A stretch of DNA of 64,000 nucleotides from Streptomyces sp. DH24 (GCF_029813775.1 NZ_JARVKW010000021.1:1-64000), one strand, 5' to 3'. Positions 25,913 through 35,652 are shown, numbered from the stretch's first letter. Made by a program: numbers and translations. The notes: generated from the sequence alone by a model not told the origin.

Positions 25913-26845
25913 ATGCCAGCGAGCTACGCGTATCTCGGCCCCGAGGGCACCTTCACCGAGGTCGCCCTGCGCACCCTTCCGGAGGCGGCCACCCGGGAAC
26001 TGGTCCCGTACGTGTCCGTGCAGTCCGCGCTGGACGCGGTCCGCAACGGCGAGGCCGAGGCCGCGTTCGTGCCCATCGAGAACTCCGTCGAGGGCGGCAT
26101 CACGACGACCCTCGACGAACTGGTCGCGGGCGCGCCGCTGATGATCTACCGCGAGGTGCTGCTGTCGATCACCTTCGCGCTGCTGGTGCGGCCCGGCACG
26201 AAGCTGTCGGACATCAAGACGGTCACCGCCCACCCGGCCGCGCAGCCGCAGGTCCGCAACTGGCTCAAGGCCCACCTCCCGGACGTGGTCTGGGAGTCCG
26301 CCGCCTCCAACGCGGACGGCGCCCGCCTGGTGCAGGAGGGCCGCTACGACGCCGCGTTCGCCGGCGAGTTCGCCGCCGCCCGGTACGGCCTGGAGGCCCT
26401 GGAGACCGACATCCACGACGCGGAGAACGCCCAGACGCGGTTCGTGCTCGTGGGGCGCCCGGCCCGGCCCGCCGCGCCGACCGGCGCCGACAAGACGTCC
26501 GTCGTGATCTGGCAGCGCGACGACCACCCCGGTGGGCTGCGCGACCTGCTCGGCGAGTTCGCCACGCGCGGCATCAACCTGATGCTGCTCCAGTCCCGGC
26601 CCACCGGCGCCGGCATCGGCAACTACTGCTTCTGCATCGACGCCGAGGGCCACATCTCCGACCGCCGGATGGCCGAGGCCCTGATGGGGCTCAAGCGGAT
26701 CTGCCTCCAGGTGCGGTACCTGGGCTCGTACCCGCGCGCCGATCTGACCGTCGCCGACGTACGGGCGCCGCGGCCGGGCACCTCGGACGAGGAGTTCGCG
26801 TCGGCGGCGGACTGGGTGGCGCGGTGCCAGGACGGGCGGTTCTGA
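25913..26845 (+). CDS. pheA: Prephenate dehydratase with ACT domain
   Basis: A 310-residue enzyme that converts prephenate to phenylpyruvate in phenylalanine synthesis. The catalytic domain is at residues 1-190 (YLGPEGTFTE, VPIENSVEGG, TVTAHPAAQPQ, and ALETDIHD with ENAQTRFVLVG). The ACT regulatory domain is at about 205-280 (GLRDLLGEFATRGINLMLLQSRPT). The usual ESRP motif for Phe binding reads QSRP here. It is monofunctional, without chorismate mutase. It lies upstream of a DnaA-box-rich gap and serS. Confidence 0.95.
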   Translation: MPASYAYLGPEGTFTEVALRTLPEAATRELVPYVSVQSALDAVRNGEAEAAFVPIENSVEGGITTTLDELVAGAPLMIYREVLLSITFALLVRPGTKLSDIKTVTAHPAAQPQVRNWLKAHLPDVVWESAASNADGARLVQEGRYDAAFAGEFAAARYGLEALETDIHDAENAQTRFVLVGRPARPAAPTGADKTSVVIWQRDDHPGGLRDLLGEFATRGINLMLLQSRPTGAGIGNYCFCIDAEGHISDRRMAEALMGLKRICLQVRYLGSYPRADLTVADVRAPRPGTSDEEFASAADWVARCQDGRF

Positions 26846-26956
26846 GCGTTTCGCCGGCTTTCCGCGGCGTCGGGCTCCGCTCCGGGCGGGCCTGCGAGCC
26901 GGGTTCCGGGTGCCTCTCCTTGTAGGGTTTCAGCCAGTCCTACCTGCTGATTTTCG

Positions 26957-27304
26957 TTATCCACAGGAGTTATCCACAGGTCAGCTTCTCGACCTGGGGA
27001 CAAGTCGACAGCGAAGCCCCATCCAGTCGACAAATCCCCCTACGGGCCCCAACCTCCTCCACAGTCACCCACATCACCCTTCGTCCACTCGTTTCCTTCG
27101 ATGAATCCTTTGGAGCGACCCATTTCCACCCGAAAGTGGGTGCGAACCGGGTTTGGAACGGGAATTCACAGCCCTGCACGACCTTTCGGAATGACCACTT
27201 CCCGCGTCCACAGATCTTTCGCACAGCCTGTGGATAACTCCGCGGCACTGTGGATTCCTGTGGACAGTGGCGCCGCCGACCGGCCTCAAGTCCCGCTCTC
27301 CACA
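26957..27304. promoter_or_regulatory. DnaA-box cluster in the pheA-serS intergenic region
   Basis: The 627-base gap holds three perfect TTATCCACA boxes: 26957-26965, 26970-26978 (plus strand, 13 bp apart) and 27229-27237 (minus strand). Near matches are GCGTCCACA (27204-27212), and on the minus strand GAATCCACA (27249-27257) and CTGTCCACA (27259-27267), then CTCTCCACA (27296-27304). The region is clearly lower in GC than the flanks. No gene is supported. This looks like a DnaA-binding or titration site. Confidence 0.75.
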
Positions 27305-27459
27305 AGGAAATCCAGTCAACGGGCCGCCACGGGACCGCCCCGTTCCAGGGAGTGAGACGCCGTGCATTGACACGACGGGCAATTACCCCATAACGGAACG
27401 TAAGCCATAGTTCCGGCACCGCTCGGAATAGTGAGTCGTGGGCTGTCATCGCGCACCGG

Positions 27460-27465
27460 TAGCCT
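27460..27465 (+). promoter_or_regulatory. -10 element of serS, probably leaderless
   Basis: TAGCCT ends 7 bases before GTG 27473 and no ribosome site is present, which suggests a leaderless mRNA. The -35 is not clear. Confidence 0.4.
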
Positions 27466-27472
27466 TGGCCCC

Positions 27473-28750
27473 GTGATTGACCTTCGCCTGCTCCGTGAGG
27501 ACCCTGACCGTGTGCGCGCCTCGCAGCGCGCCCGTGGAGAGGACGTCGCGCTCGTCGACTCCCTCCTGTCTGCCGACGAGCGGCGCAGGTCGTCCGGCGT
27601 CCGCTTCGACGAGCTGCGCGCCGAACAGAAGGCGCTCGGCAAGCTCATCCCCAAGGCGAGCGGCGACGAGAAGGCCGAGCTGCTGAAGAAGGCGAGCCAG
27701 CTCGCCGCCGACGTCAAGGCCGCCGACGCCGAACGGGACGCCGCCGACGCCGAGACCCAGGAACTGCTGCTCAAGCTCGGCAACCTGATCCACCCCGACG
27801 TCCCCGTGGGCGGCGAGGAGGACTTCGTCACGCTGGAGACGCACGGCGAGATCCGCGACTTCGGCGCCGAGGGCTTCGAGCCCAAGGACCACCTGGAGCT
27901 CGGCCAGATCCTCGGCGCGATCGACGTCGAGCGCGGCGCCAAGGTCTCCGGCTCCCGCTTCTACTTCCTCACGGGCGTCGGCGCCCTGCTGGAACTCGCC
28001 CTGGTGAACGCGGCGATGGCCCAGGCCACCGCGGCAGGCTTCACGCCGATGCTCACGCCCGCCCTGGTCCGCCCCCAGTCGATGGCCGGCACCGGCTTCC
28101 TCGGCCAGGCCGCCCAGGACGTCTACCACCTCGCCGACGACGACCTGTACCTGGTCGGCACGTCCGAGGTGCCCCTCGCCGCGTACCACATGGACGAGAT
28201 CATCGACGTCGACCGGCTCCCGCTGCGCTACGCCGGCTTCTCGCCCTGCTTCCGCCGCGAGGCCGGCTCGCACGGCAAGGACACGCGAGGCATCTTCCGC
28301 GTCCACCAGTTCGACAAGGTCGAGATGTTCTCCTACGTCACGCCCGAGGACTCGCAGGCGGAGCACCAGCGCCTGCTGGAGTGGGAGAAGCAGTGGCTGA
28401 CGTCGCTGGAGCTGCCGTTCCGCGTCATCGAGCTCGCCTCCGGTGACCTCGGCTCCTCCGCCGCCCGCAAGTTCGACTGCGAGGCGTGGGTGCCGACCCA
28501 GGGCAAGTACCGCGAGCTGACCTCGACCTCGGACTGCACCGAGTTCCAGTCCCGGCGGCTGTCGATCCGGGTCCGTGAGGACAAGAAGGTGCGTCCGCTC
28601 GCGACCCTCAACGGCACCCTGTGCGCCGTACCGCGCACGATCGTCGCGATCCTCGAGAACCACCAGCAGCCCGACGGTTCGGTGCGCGTGCCCGAGGTGC
28701 TGCGTCCCTACCTGGGCGGCCGGGAGGTCCTGGAACCGGTGGCCAAGTGA
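27473..28750 (+). CDS. serS: Seryl-tRNA synthetase
   Basis: A 425-residue class II synthetase that charges tRNA-Ser. The N-terminal coiled-coil arm (about 30-105) is followed by motif 1 around GFTPMLTPALVRPQ, motif 2 in CFRREAGSHGKDTRGIFRVHQF, SYVTPEDS, and motif 3 in NGTLCAVPRTIVAILENHQ. GTG 27473 is the family start (MIDLRLLREDPDRVR). Its stop overlaps the downstream HAD gene by GTGA. The upstream gap is a DnaA-box cluster. Confidence 0.98.
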   Translation: MIDLRLLREDPDRVRASQRARGEDVALVDSLLSADERRRSSGVRFDELRAEQKALGKLIPKASGDEKAELLKKASQLAADVKAADAERDAADAETQELLLKLGNLIHPDVPVGGEEDFVTLETHGEIRDFGAEGFEPKDHLELGQILGAIDVERGAKVSGSRFYFLTGVGALLELALVNAAMAQATAAGFTPMLTPALVRPQSMAGTGFLGQAAQDVYHLADDDLYLVGTSEVPLAAYHMDEIIDVDRLPLRYAGFSPCFRREAGSHGKDTRGIFRVHQFDKVEMFSYVTPEDSQAEHQRLLEWEKQWLTSLELPFRVIELASGDLGSSAARKFDCEAWVPTQGKYRELTSTSDCTEFQSRRLSIRVREDKKVRPLATLNGTLCAVPRTIVAILENHQQPDGSVRVPEVLRPYLGGREVLEPVAK

Positions 28751-29595
28751 CCGCGGCGGCCCCCGCACCGACCGGAACGGCTCCCACCGGGGGCTTCCCG
28801 TACCGGCTGATCGCGACCGACCTGGACGGGACGCTGCTGCGCTCCGACCAGTCGGTCTCGCGGCGCACCCGTGAGGCGCTCGCCGCGGCCACCGCGGCGG
28901 GCGCGGCCCACATCGTCGTCACCGGCCGCGCCGTCCCCTGGACCCGGCACATCCTCGACGACCTCGGCTACGACGGCCTCGCGGTCTGCGGCCAGGGCGC
29001 CCAGGTGTACGACGCCGGCGCGCACCGCCTGCTGACGACGGTGACGCTGGACCGCCAGCTGGCCGGTCTGGCGCTGGCCAAGATCGAGGCGGAAATCGGC
29101 CCGCTGTACCTCGCGGCGAGCCGCGACGGCCTCGACGGCGAGGTCCTGGTCGGCCCCGGCTACGCGGTCCAGGGCACGCTGCCCGCGACCCCGTTCACGG
29201 ACGCGTCGGACCTGTGGACCGCCCCGCTGAACAAGATCTACGTGCAGCATCCGACCCTGTCGGACGACGAACTGGCCGAGGTGGCCCGCCAGACCGCGGG
29301 CGGTTTCGTCACCGTGACGATGGCGGGCGAGGGCATCGTCGAGCTGCTCCCCCTCGGCCTGTCCAAGGCGACGGGACTGTCGCTGGCCGCGCGCCGGCTG
29401 AAGCTGAAGGCCGCCGACACGATCGCCTTCGGCGACATGCCCAACGACCTCCCGATGTTCGCCTGGGCGTCCTACGGCGTGGCGATGGCCAACGCCCACG
29501 AGGAGCTGAAGGCCGTGGCGGACGAGGTGACCGTCTCGAACGACGAGGACGGCATCGCGGTGGTGCTGGAGCGGATGCTGGCCCGGTCGGCGTAG
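28747..29595 (+). CDS. HAD-superfamily hydrolase (Cof type), coupled to serS
   Basis: A 282-residue phosphatase-like protein with the HAD nucleophile motif ATDLDGTLLRSD, motif II in VVTGRAVPW, Lys in GLSKATGLS and motif III in IAFGDMPNDLPM. The large C2-type cap suggests sugar-phosphate or nucleotide-type small substrates. GTG 28747 overlaps the serS stop (GTGA), so translation is coupled. A paralogue with the same architecture is at 37388-38257. Confidence 0.9.
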   Translation: MTAAAPAPTGTAPTGGFPYRLIATDLDGTLLRSDQSVSRRTREALAAATAAGAAHIVVTGRAVPWTRHILDDLGYDGLAVCGQGAQVYDAGAHRLLTTVTLDRQLAGLALAKIEAEIGPLYLAASRDGLDGEVLVGPGYAVQGTLPATPFTDASDLWTAPLNKIYVQHPTLSDDELAEVARQTAGGFVTVTMAGEGIVELLPLGLSKATGLSLAARRLKLKAADTIAFGDMPNDLPMFAWASYGVAMANAHEELKAVADEVTVSNDEDGIAVVLERMLARSA

Positions 29596-29913
29596 CCGCG
29601 GGTAGTCGTGCCGCCGGGGCGGTGCGGGTGTGGGCGCGGCCGGCACCGTCGGCGCCGGTTCGCGCGGCCAACCCCGCCCGCCCCGGCGCAGGGTGCCCCA
29701 TGACACGGGGCACAACGGGGAAGGCGGCCCACGCGGACGCGTAGCCGCGCCGCGTGCTCGAAGCGGCCGCCCCGGGCTGCTCCCCGTTCTCCCGGACCGT
29801 GGCGCCGACTCCACCGGCGGCGCGGCCACCACCAGTGTGCGCGGGCGCCGGATCGACGGCCACCGATTAACGAGCGGGGCACGAGGGCGTCGCCGCCGTC
29901 CGCCCCGCCCCTG
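29596..29913. other. Intergenic region with one weak hairpin
   Basis: About 318 bases separate convergent genes. A 7-bp stem (29693-29699 with 29707-29713) with a 7-nt loop could be a terminator. Nothing else is supported. Confidence 0.4.
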
Positions 29914-30633
29914 TCACTCCTCCCCGGCCAGCGTCAGCGCGCGCAGCTTCTGCCCGGCGTACCACGTGGCGAGCACCGTGACCGCCGCGAGCAGCACCGT
30001 GGCCGTCGTCAGGCCGACGTCCGAGGTGACCAGATCGCCGCCGGACACCTTCTGGGCGACGGCCAGCGACCACTGCTGGACGCTCAGGGTGCGGGCCCCC
30101 GGCACCAGCGAGCCGAACAGCGCCTCCCAGACCAGCGCGTAGACCAGGCCGAACACGACCGCGTGCCGGGACACCGTGCCGAGCAGCAGGAACATCGCCG
30201 CGTACGCGATGGAGGCGACCAGCGCGGCCACGGTGTAGGCGACGGCGATCTGCTGGCCGTTGCCGTTCAGGATCAGACCGGCTATCAGCGTGGGCACCGC
30301 CGAGAAGACCATCGTCACCGCGACCGCGACGATCAGCTTGGTGTAGATGATCGTCGGCCGCTTGATCGGCTTGGACAGCAGATAGACCACGGAACCGTCG
30401 TCGATCTCGGGACCGATGGCGCCGGTGCCCGCGATGACACCGATGATCGGCACCATGGTGGCGAGCGCGAGCCCGCCCAGCACGTCCGCCGTCGTCTGGT
30501 CGTCGGCGCCGACCAGCGCGCGCACGATCACGGAGATCACGATCAGCAGCAGCGGCAGCGCGCCCAGGATGAGGGCCCGGCGCCGGCCGAGCAGGGCCCG
30601 GTAGGTGAGCCGGGCGACTGTGGGGTCGTACAT
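29914..30633 (-). CDS. ABC transporter permease (ABC-2 type)
   Basis: 239 residues with six predicted membrane helices, an N-terminal cytoplasmic start (MYDPTVARLTYRALLGRRR) and GSVVYLLSKPIKRPTIIYTKL, typical of ABC-2 exporters. GGAGG precedes ATG 30633. It starts 12 bases after the stop of the ATPase gene 30646-31557 and is its partner. Substrate unknown. Confidence 0.88.
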   Translation of the reverse strand: MYDPTVARLTYRALLGRRRALILGALPLLLIVISVIVRALVGADDQTTADVLGGLALATMVPIIGVIAGTGAIGPEIDDGSVVYLLSKPIKRPTIIYTKLIVAVAVTMVFSAVPTLIAGLILNGNGQQIAVAYTVAALVASIAYAAMFLLLGTVSRHAVVFGLVYALVWEALFGSLVPGARTLSVQQWSLAVAQKVSGGDLVTSDVGLTTATVLLAAVTVLATWYAGQKLRALTLAGEE

Positions 30634-30645
30634 CTCTTGGGCCTC

Positions 30646-31557
30646 CTACGCCGCGACCAGGTACGAGAACACGGACTCCAGGGACTCGTCGGACGGCGAG
30701 ACCGTGAGCAGCCGGATGCCGTGGTCCCTGGCGACCTTCGGCAGCAGGGCCGTGAAGCGGCCGAAGTCGACGGCCTGGACGCGCAGCGCGCCCTCGGCGA
30801 GGTCGACCTCGATGCCGGACGTGGACGGGTCGGCGATCAGCGCGGCGGCGAGGGCACGGTCGTCGCTGGAGCGCACCAGGTAGCGGTGCGGCCGGTCGGT
30901 CATCAGGCGGCGGATCTTGCGGAAGTCGCCGCCGGCCGCGTGCCGTCCGGCGACCACGACCTCGATGTGCCAGGCGAGTTGCTCGACCTCTTCGAGGATG
31001 TGGGAGGAGAACAGCACGGTGCGGCCCTCGTCGCCCATGCGCCGCAGCAGGTCCATCAGTTGCATGCGCTGGCGCGGGTCCATGCCGTTGAACGGCTCGT
31101 CGAGCAGCAGCAGCGACGGTTCGTGGACGAGCGCGGAGGCCATCTTCACGCGCTGCCGCATGCCCTTGGAGTACGTGGCGATCTTGCGGTCCTGCGCGTA
31201 CTCCATCTCGACCGTGGCGAGTGCCCGCTGGGCCGCCTTGGCGCCCAGGCCGTGCAACTCGGCGTTGGCGAGCACGAATTCGCGTCCGGTGAGGAAGTCG
31301 TACATCGCCTCCCGCTCGGGGACCACGCCGATGTGCCGGTAGATCTGCTCGTTGCGCCAGACCTGCCGGCCGTCGAGGGTGACGGTGCCGGTGGAAGGGG
31401 CGAGGAAGCCGCCCATCATGTTGATGAGGGTGGACTTGCCGGCGCCGTTGGGACCGAGGAGGCCGGTGACGCCGGGGCCGATCGTCATCGTGATGTCGTT
31501 GACGGCGACCACGTTGCCGAACCAGCGGGAGACGTGGTCGAGGGAAAGAGTGCTCAT
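30646..31557 (-). CDS. ABC transporter ATP-binding protein
   Basis: A 303-residue ATPase with Walker A GPNGAGKST, signature YSKGMRQR, Walker B LLLLDEPFNG and H-loop SSHIL. A C-terminal domain of about 90 residues follows, as in ABC-2 exporters. It pairs with the permease just downstream. The two ABC pairs in this stretch (29914-31557 and 31610-33527) have the same order and similar proteins, so they arose by duplication. Confidence 0.92.
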   Translation of the reverse strand: MSTLSLDHVSRWFGNVVAVNDITMTIGPGVTGLLGPNGAGKSTLINMMGGFLAPSTGTVTLDGRQVWRNEQIYRHIGVVPEREAMYDFLTGREFVLANAELHGLGAKAAQRALATVEMEYAQDRKIATYSKGMRQRVKMASALVHEPSLLLLDEPFNGMDPRQRMQLMDLLRRMGDEGRTVLFSSHILEEVEQLAWHIEVVVAGRHAAGGDFRKIRRLMTDRPHRYLVRSSDDRALAAALIADPSTSGIEVDLAEGALRVQAVDFGRFTALLPKVARDHGIRLLTVSPSDESLESVFSYLVAA

Positions 31558-31609
31558 GGGCGCAGCCCATTCCTTAGAAAGGGTGGTGGCGGGAGAAGGG
31601 TGGGCGTGG

Positions 31610-32527
31610 TCACAGTCCCACCTTCTTGTAGCGGCGCATCAGGAGGCCGTGGGCGGCGGCGATCAGGCCGAGGGCGACCAGGACGTACACGACGCCCTCG
31701 CCGTCGCTCGGGCCGACCCCGCCGGGGAAGGTCGAGGTCGCGCCGAGGAACGCGGACTGCACCCCGTCGATCAGGGAGATCGGTGAGAACAGGCCGATCC
31801 AGGCGATGGCCCCGCCGCTGCCCTGCGCGTCCGCGATGGCCTGGAGGGTGGAGACCGCGCCGTAGGAGATGGTCATGACGGCGATGACGGCCGCGATGCC
31901 GAAGCCGCGGCGCGGCGTGACCGAGGCGATGACCAGGCCGATTCCGGCGAACAGCAGTGACAGCAGTGCGACGGACACGAGTCCCTGCGCGAATCCCCTG
32001 GTCTGGTCGGTGAAGTCGAGCTTGGCCAGCAGCGCGCCCACGTACAGCACGAGGAGCGGGGCCGCGGTGAGGATGAACATCGCCGAGGCCAGCGCCGCGT
32101 ACTTCGCCCGGACGTAGTCGGCGGTCTCGATCGGCCGCGAGAAGTACAGCGGGACGGTCTTGAAGCGCAGGTCGCGGGAGACGGACTGGGGTGCCTGCGA
32201 GGCGACGTACAGGCTGATGACGGCCTGCATCACGATCGCGTAGCGCGTGTAGTCGACCGGCAGGTCGTTGGCCTTGGTGGCGACCGCGACGGCGACCATG
32301 ATGGCCGCGGGCACGCACATCACCACGAACAGCAGCATCGGCAGCACCTTGGACTTGACCGAGCGGCCGAGTCCGTAGGCGCCGCGCAGGGACTGCGAGT
32401 ACAGCGAGCGCCGGGCGTAGGCGCGGCCCAGGCGGGGGCCGTCGTAGTTGCGGTAGCCGATGTTGTGGATGCGGGTCTGGTCATCCGTGGGTGCCACCGG
32501 TGCCCGCAGGGGCCGTTCAACCGCCAT
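31610..32527 (-). CDS. ABC transporter permease (ABC-2 type)
   Basis: 305 residues: an N-terminal cytoplasmic segment of about 60 residues (TRIHNIGYRNYDGPRLGRAYARRSLY) and then six hydrophobic helices. SRDLRFKTVPLYFSRPIETADYVRAKY corresponds to the SKPI-containing loop in the partner system. ATG 32527 overlaps the stop of its ATPase gene by 11 bases. Substrate unknown. Confidence 0.88.
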   Translation of the reverse strand: MAVERPLRAPVAPTDDQTRIHNIGYRNYDGPRLGRAYARRSLYSQSLRGAYGLGRSVKSKVLPMLLFVVMCVPAAIMVAVAVATKANDLPVDYTRYAIVMQAVISLYVASQAPQSVSRDLRFKTVPLYFSRPIETADYVRAKYAALASAMFILTAAPLLVLYVGALLAKLDFTDQTRGFAQGLVSVALLSLLFAGIGLVIASVTPRRGFGIAAVIAVMTISYGAVSTLQAIADAQGSGGAIAWIGLFSPISLIDGVQSAFLGATSTFPGGVGPSDGEGVVYVLVALGLIAAAHGLLMRRYKKVGL

Positions 32528-33527
32528 GGCCGACCGCCTCCTTCCGCTGTGTGTCGCTGTCCTGGCCCGCGCCGTCCCGGTGGGCGCTTTCCCGGTCGCC
32601 GTCCTTGAAGACCTCGGCTATGTGGTGCCTGCGCTGCTCCATGCGCACCAGGCCGAGGCCGAGGTCCGCGATCACGTCCCGCACCAGGTCGTACGTCTCC
32701 TCGCCCTGCGCGGTGAGCAGCAGCACGTGCCCGGCGCCGGGCAGGCCGCTGCCGGCCTGGACGGTCACCCCGCGCGCGTGGAGCGCGTCGCGCACCGCGC
32801 GGGTGCCGTCGGGGTGCTCGTCGGTGTCGGTGACCTCGATGGCGAGGGTCGTCGTGGTCTGCGTGAAGTCGGTGGTGGAGCTGGAGCGGAGCAGCTTGCC
32901 GCCGTCGATGACGACGACGTGGTCGCAGGTGCGCTCCAGTTCGCCCAGCAGGTGGGAGGTGACCAGGACCGAGATGCCGAAGTCGGTGTGGATGCGCCGG
33001 ATCAGACCGAGCATCTCGTCGCGGCCGACCGGGTCGAGGCCGTTGGTCGGCTCGTCGAGGAAGACCAGCCGCGGGTCGTGCACGAGCGCCTGCGCGAGTT
33101 TCACGCGCTGTTTCATGCCGGTCGAGTAGCCGCCGATGGGGCGGTACCGCTCCTCGTAGAGCCCGACGTGGCGCAGGGTGTCGGCGGTGCGCTCGCGCGC
33201 GGCGGTGGGCGGCAGGCCGGACATGCGCGCCATGTGGACGACGAACTCGGTGGCCGAGACGTCGGGCGGCAGGCAGTCGTGCTCCGGCATGTAGCCGACG
33301 CGCTCGCGGATGGCGGCGCCGTTGGTGGCGACATCGAGTCCGAGCACTTCGGCGCGGCCCTCGGTGGCGGGGGACAGACCCAGCAGGATCTTGATCAGTG
33401 TGGACTTGCCGGCGCCGTTGGCTCCGACGAGTCCGGTCACACCGGGCCCGACGTCCACGGAGAGCCGGTCAAGCGCGGTCACCCGGGGGAACCGCTTGCT
33501 CAGGCTTTCGGTCGCGATCACAGTCAC
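32517..33527 (-). CDS. ABC transporter ATP-binding protein
   Basis: A 336-residue ATPase (GANGAGKST, YSTGMKQR, LVFLDEPTNG, TSHLL) with a C-terminal accessory region and a charged tail rich in Asp, Arg and His. GTG 33527 (VTVIATESLSKRF) is preferred: TACTGT 7 bases upstream could be a -10 for a leaderless message. An ATG 9 codons earlier (33554) is the alternative. It heads the four-gene run of two ABC exporters and is divergent from the EphD-like gene. Confidence 0.85.
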   Translation of the reverse strand: MTVIATESLSKRFPRVTALDRLSVDVGPGVTGLVGANGAGKSTLIKILLGLSPATEGRAEVLGLDVATNGAAIRERVGYMPEHDCLPPDVSATEFVVHMARMSGLPPTAARERTADTLRHVGLYEERYRPIGGYSTGMKQRVKLAQALVHDPRLVFLDEPTNGLDPVGRDEMLGLIRRIHTDFGISVLVTSHLLGELERTCDHVVVIDGGKLLRSSSTTDFTQTTTTLAIEVTDTDEHPDGTRAVRDALHARGVTVQAGSGLPGAGHVLLLTAQGEETYDLVRDVIADLGLGLVRMEQRRHHIAEVFKDGDRESAHRDGAGQDSDTQRKEAVGHGG

Positions 33528-33660
33528 GTCGTCGACAGTAGTGACGCGGGCCACGCCGGTCGTCAGACCGCAGAGCCGTTCTCACGTCACTCTCAGGTAT
33601 TACGGGGCCCTAGGGGTCCCCCTGAGGGCGAACGGCGGGCAGCCGGTGATCGCGACCCTA

Positions 33661-33689
33661 TTGACGCTGTCTCTAACAACTGCGAGATT
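33661..33689 (+). promoter_or_regulatory. Promoter of the EphD-like gene
   Basis: TTGACG (33661-33666), a 17-bp spacer and GAGATT (33684-33689) fit a vegetative streptomycete promoter about 95 bases before ATG 33786. The stretch is AT-richer than its flanks. Confidence 0.5.
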
Positions 33690-33785
33690 CGCCGGAAGCC
33701 ACGTGCCGGACACCTGCCGCGGTCGGCGACCGTGCCGGGACGGCCGACGTGGGCGGGCGCGGCGACGGACGGAGGAGGCGTGACG

Positions 33786-35537
33786 ATGCTGACAGGCGCG
33801 CGGGAGCGCTGGGTGCGGACCGGCGGGGTCGAGCTGTGCGTCGCCGAACTGGGCGACCCGCAGCGGCCGACGGTCCTGCTGGTGCACGGCTATCCGGACA
33901 GCAAGGAGGTCTGGTCCGAGGTCGCCGTCCGCCTCGCCGACCGCTTCCACGTCGTGCTGTACGACGTGCGCGGGCACGGCCGTTCGACGGCCCCGCAGCC
34001 GCTGCGCGGCGGTTTCACACTGGAGAAGCTGACGGACGACTTCCTCGCCGTGGCGGATCTGGTGAGCCCGGACCGCCCGGTGCACCTGGTCGGGCACGAC
34101 TGGGGGTCGGTGCAGTCCTGGGAGTTCGTGACCGTCGAGCGCACCAGGGGCCGGATCGCGTCCTTCACGTCGATGTCCGGGCCGTCCCTCGACCACTTCG
34201 GCCACTGGATCACCAAGCGTCTCAGGCGCCCCACCCCGCGGCGCGTCGGTCAACTCCTCGGCCAGGGCGCCAAGTCCTGGTACGTGTACCTGCTCCAGAC
34301 GCCCGTGCTGCCCGAACTGGCCTGGCGGGGCCCGCTCGGCAGGCTGTGGCCCCGCGTCCTCGAACGCGTCGAGAAGGTGCCGGGCGGCGACTACCCCACC
34401 CCGTCGCTGCGTTCGGACGCGGCACACGGCGCCTGGCTGTACCGGGACAACGTGCGGCCCCGGCTGCGCCACCCCCGCGCGGACGCCCACGCGCACGTGC
34501 CGGTGCAGCTCATCACGCCCCTGGGCGACGCGTATCTCTCGGAGAGGCTCTACGACGAACTGGAGCAGTGGGTTCCGCAGTTGACCCGGCGCACGCTGCC
34601 GGCCGGGCACTGGATCCCGCGCACCCGGCCCGAGCAACTGTCCACGTGGATCTCGGACTTCGTGTCCTCAGTGGAGAACGGCCGTACGGAGCCGACCGCG
34701 ACGGGCAGGCACGCCGACCGGTTCGGTGGACAGCTCGTCCTGGTCACCGGCGCGGGCAGCGGCATCGGGCGCGCCACGGCGCTCGCGTTCGCGGCGGCGG
34801 GCGCTCGCGTGATCGCCGCCGACCGTGACACCGAATCCGCCGCCCGGACGGCCGAGTCGGCGCTGCGGTCGGGTGCGCCGGCCGCCTGGGCGGAGACGGT
34901 CGACGTGTCCGACGCGCAGGCCATGGAGAAGCTCGCCGAGAAGGTCGCCGCCGAGTACGGCGTGGTGGACGTCCTGGTGAACAACGCCGGCATCGGACTG
35001 TCCGGCTCCTTCTTCGACACCACACCGGAGGAGTGGCAGACGATCCTCGGCGTCAACTTGATGGGAGTCGTGCATGGTTGCCGTCTCTTCGGCAGGCAGA
35101 TGACCGAGCGCGGCCAGGGCGGTCACATCGTCAACGTCGCGTCGGCGGCGGCCTATCTGCCTTCGCGCGCGCTGCCGGCGTACGGCACGACCAAGGCGGC
35201 CGTCCTGATGCTGAGCGAGTGCCTGCGCGCCGAACTCGCCGGTCGGGGCATCGGCGTTACGGCGATCTGCCCCGGTTTCGTCACCACCGGCATCACGTCG
35301 ACCGCGCGCTTCGCGGGCGCCGATCCCGACGAGGAGAACCGGCTGCGGGAACGCGCCGCGCGCCTGTACGGACTGCGCAACTACCCGCCCGAGAAGGTTG
35401 CTCGGGCAATTCTCAAGGCCGTGGCGCGCGACGACGCCGTCGTTCCGGTGTCGGTTGAGGCGCGGGGAGCCCGTCTGATCTCCCGTCTGTCTCCCGGCCT
35501 GTTGAGGTCGATCGCCCGCCTGCGACCGCCTCTGTGA
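33786..35537 (+). CDS. Alpha/beta hydrolase (epoxide-hydrolase-like) fused to short-chain dehydrogenase, EphD type
   Basis: 583 residues in two domains. The hydrolase (about 1-300) has HGYPDS (oxyanion hole), nucleophile motif GHDWGS with Asp, and the His in AGHWIPR. The SDR (about 318-583) has TGAGSGIG for NAD(P), NNAG, catalytic Ser in NVASAAAY and YGTTK. Mycobacterial EphD has this same layout and acts on mycolic-acid epoxides; here the substrate is unknown. ATG 33786 has GGAGGAGG at ideal spacing, while GTG 33780 is too close. Confidence 0.92.
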   Translation: MLTGARERWVRTGGVELCVAELGDPQRPTVLLVHGYPDSKEVWSEVAVRLADRFHVVLYDVRGHGRSTAPQPLRGGFTLEKLTDDFLAVADLVSPDRPVHLVGHDWGSVQSWEFVTVERTRGRIASFTSMSGPSLDHFGHWITKRLRRPTPRRVGQLLGQGAKSWYVYLLQTPVLPELAWRGPLGRLWPRVLERVEKVPGGDYPTPSLRSDAAHGAWLYRDNVRPRLRHPRADAHAHVPVQLITPLGDAYLSERLYDELEQWVPQLTRRTLPAGHWIPRTRPEQLSTWISDFVSSVENGRTEPTATGRHADRFGGQLVLVTGAGSGIGRATALAFAAAGARVIAADRDTESAARTAESALRSGAPAAWAETVDVSDAQAMEKLAEKVAAEYGVVDVLVNNAGIGLSGSFFDTTPEEWQTILGVNLMGVVHGCRLFGRQMTERGQGGHIVNVASAAAYLPSRALPAYGTTKAAVLMLSECLRAELAGRGIGVTAICPGFVTTGITSTARFAGADPDEENRLRERAARLYGLRNYPPEKVARAILKAVARDDAVVPVSVEARGARLISRLSPGLLRSIARLRPPL

Positions 35538-35652
35538 CGTGTGTTGGCTCGTTCTCCGGCAATTCTGGCCGACGGAACGGCGGTTGACAGTCTGGACGTC
35601 AAGTCCTCGCTGGTTCCACAGACTTGGCGAACTCCGGGGAGGGAGCGGCCAG

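Noticed and set aside
32460..35537. A 1025-codon frame covering the ABC gene and the EphD-like gene
   Set aside because: Only the last 583 codons have protein motifs and a ribosome site; the first part is antisense to an ABC ATPase gene.
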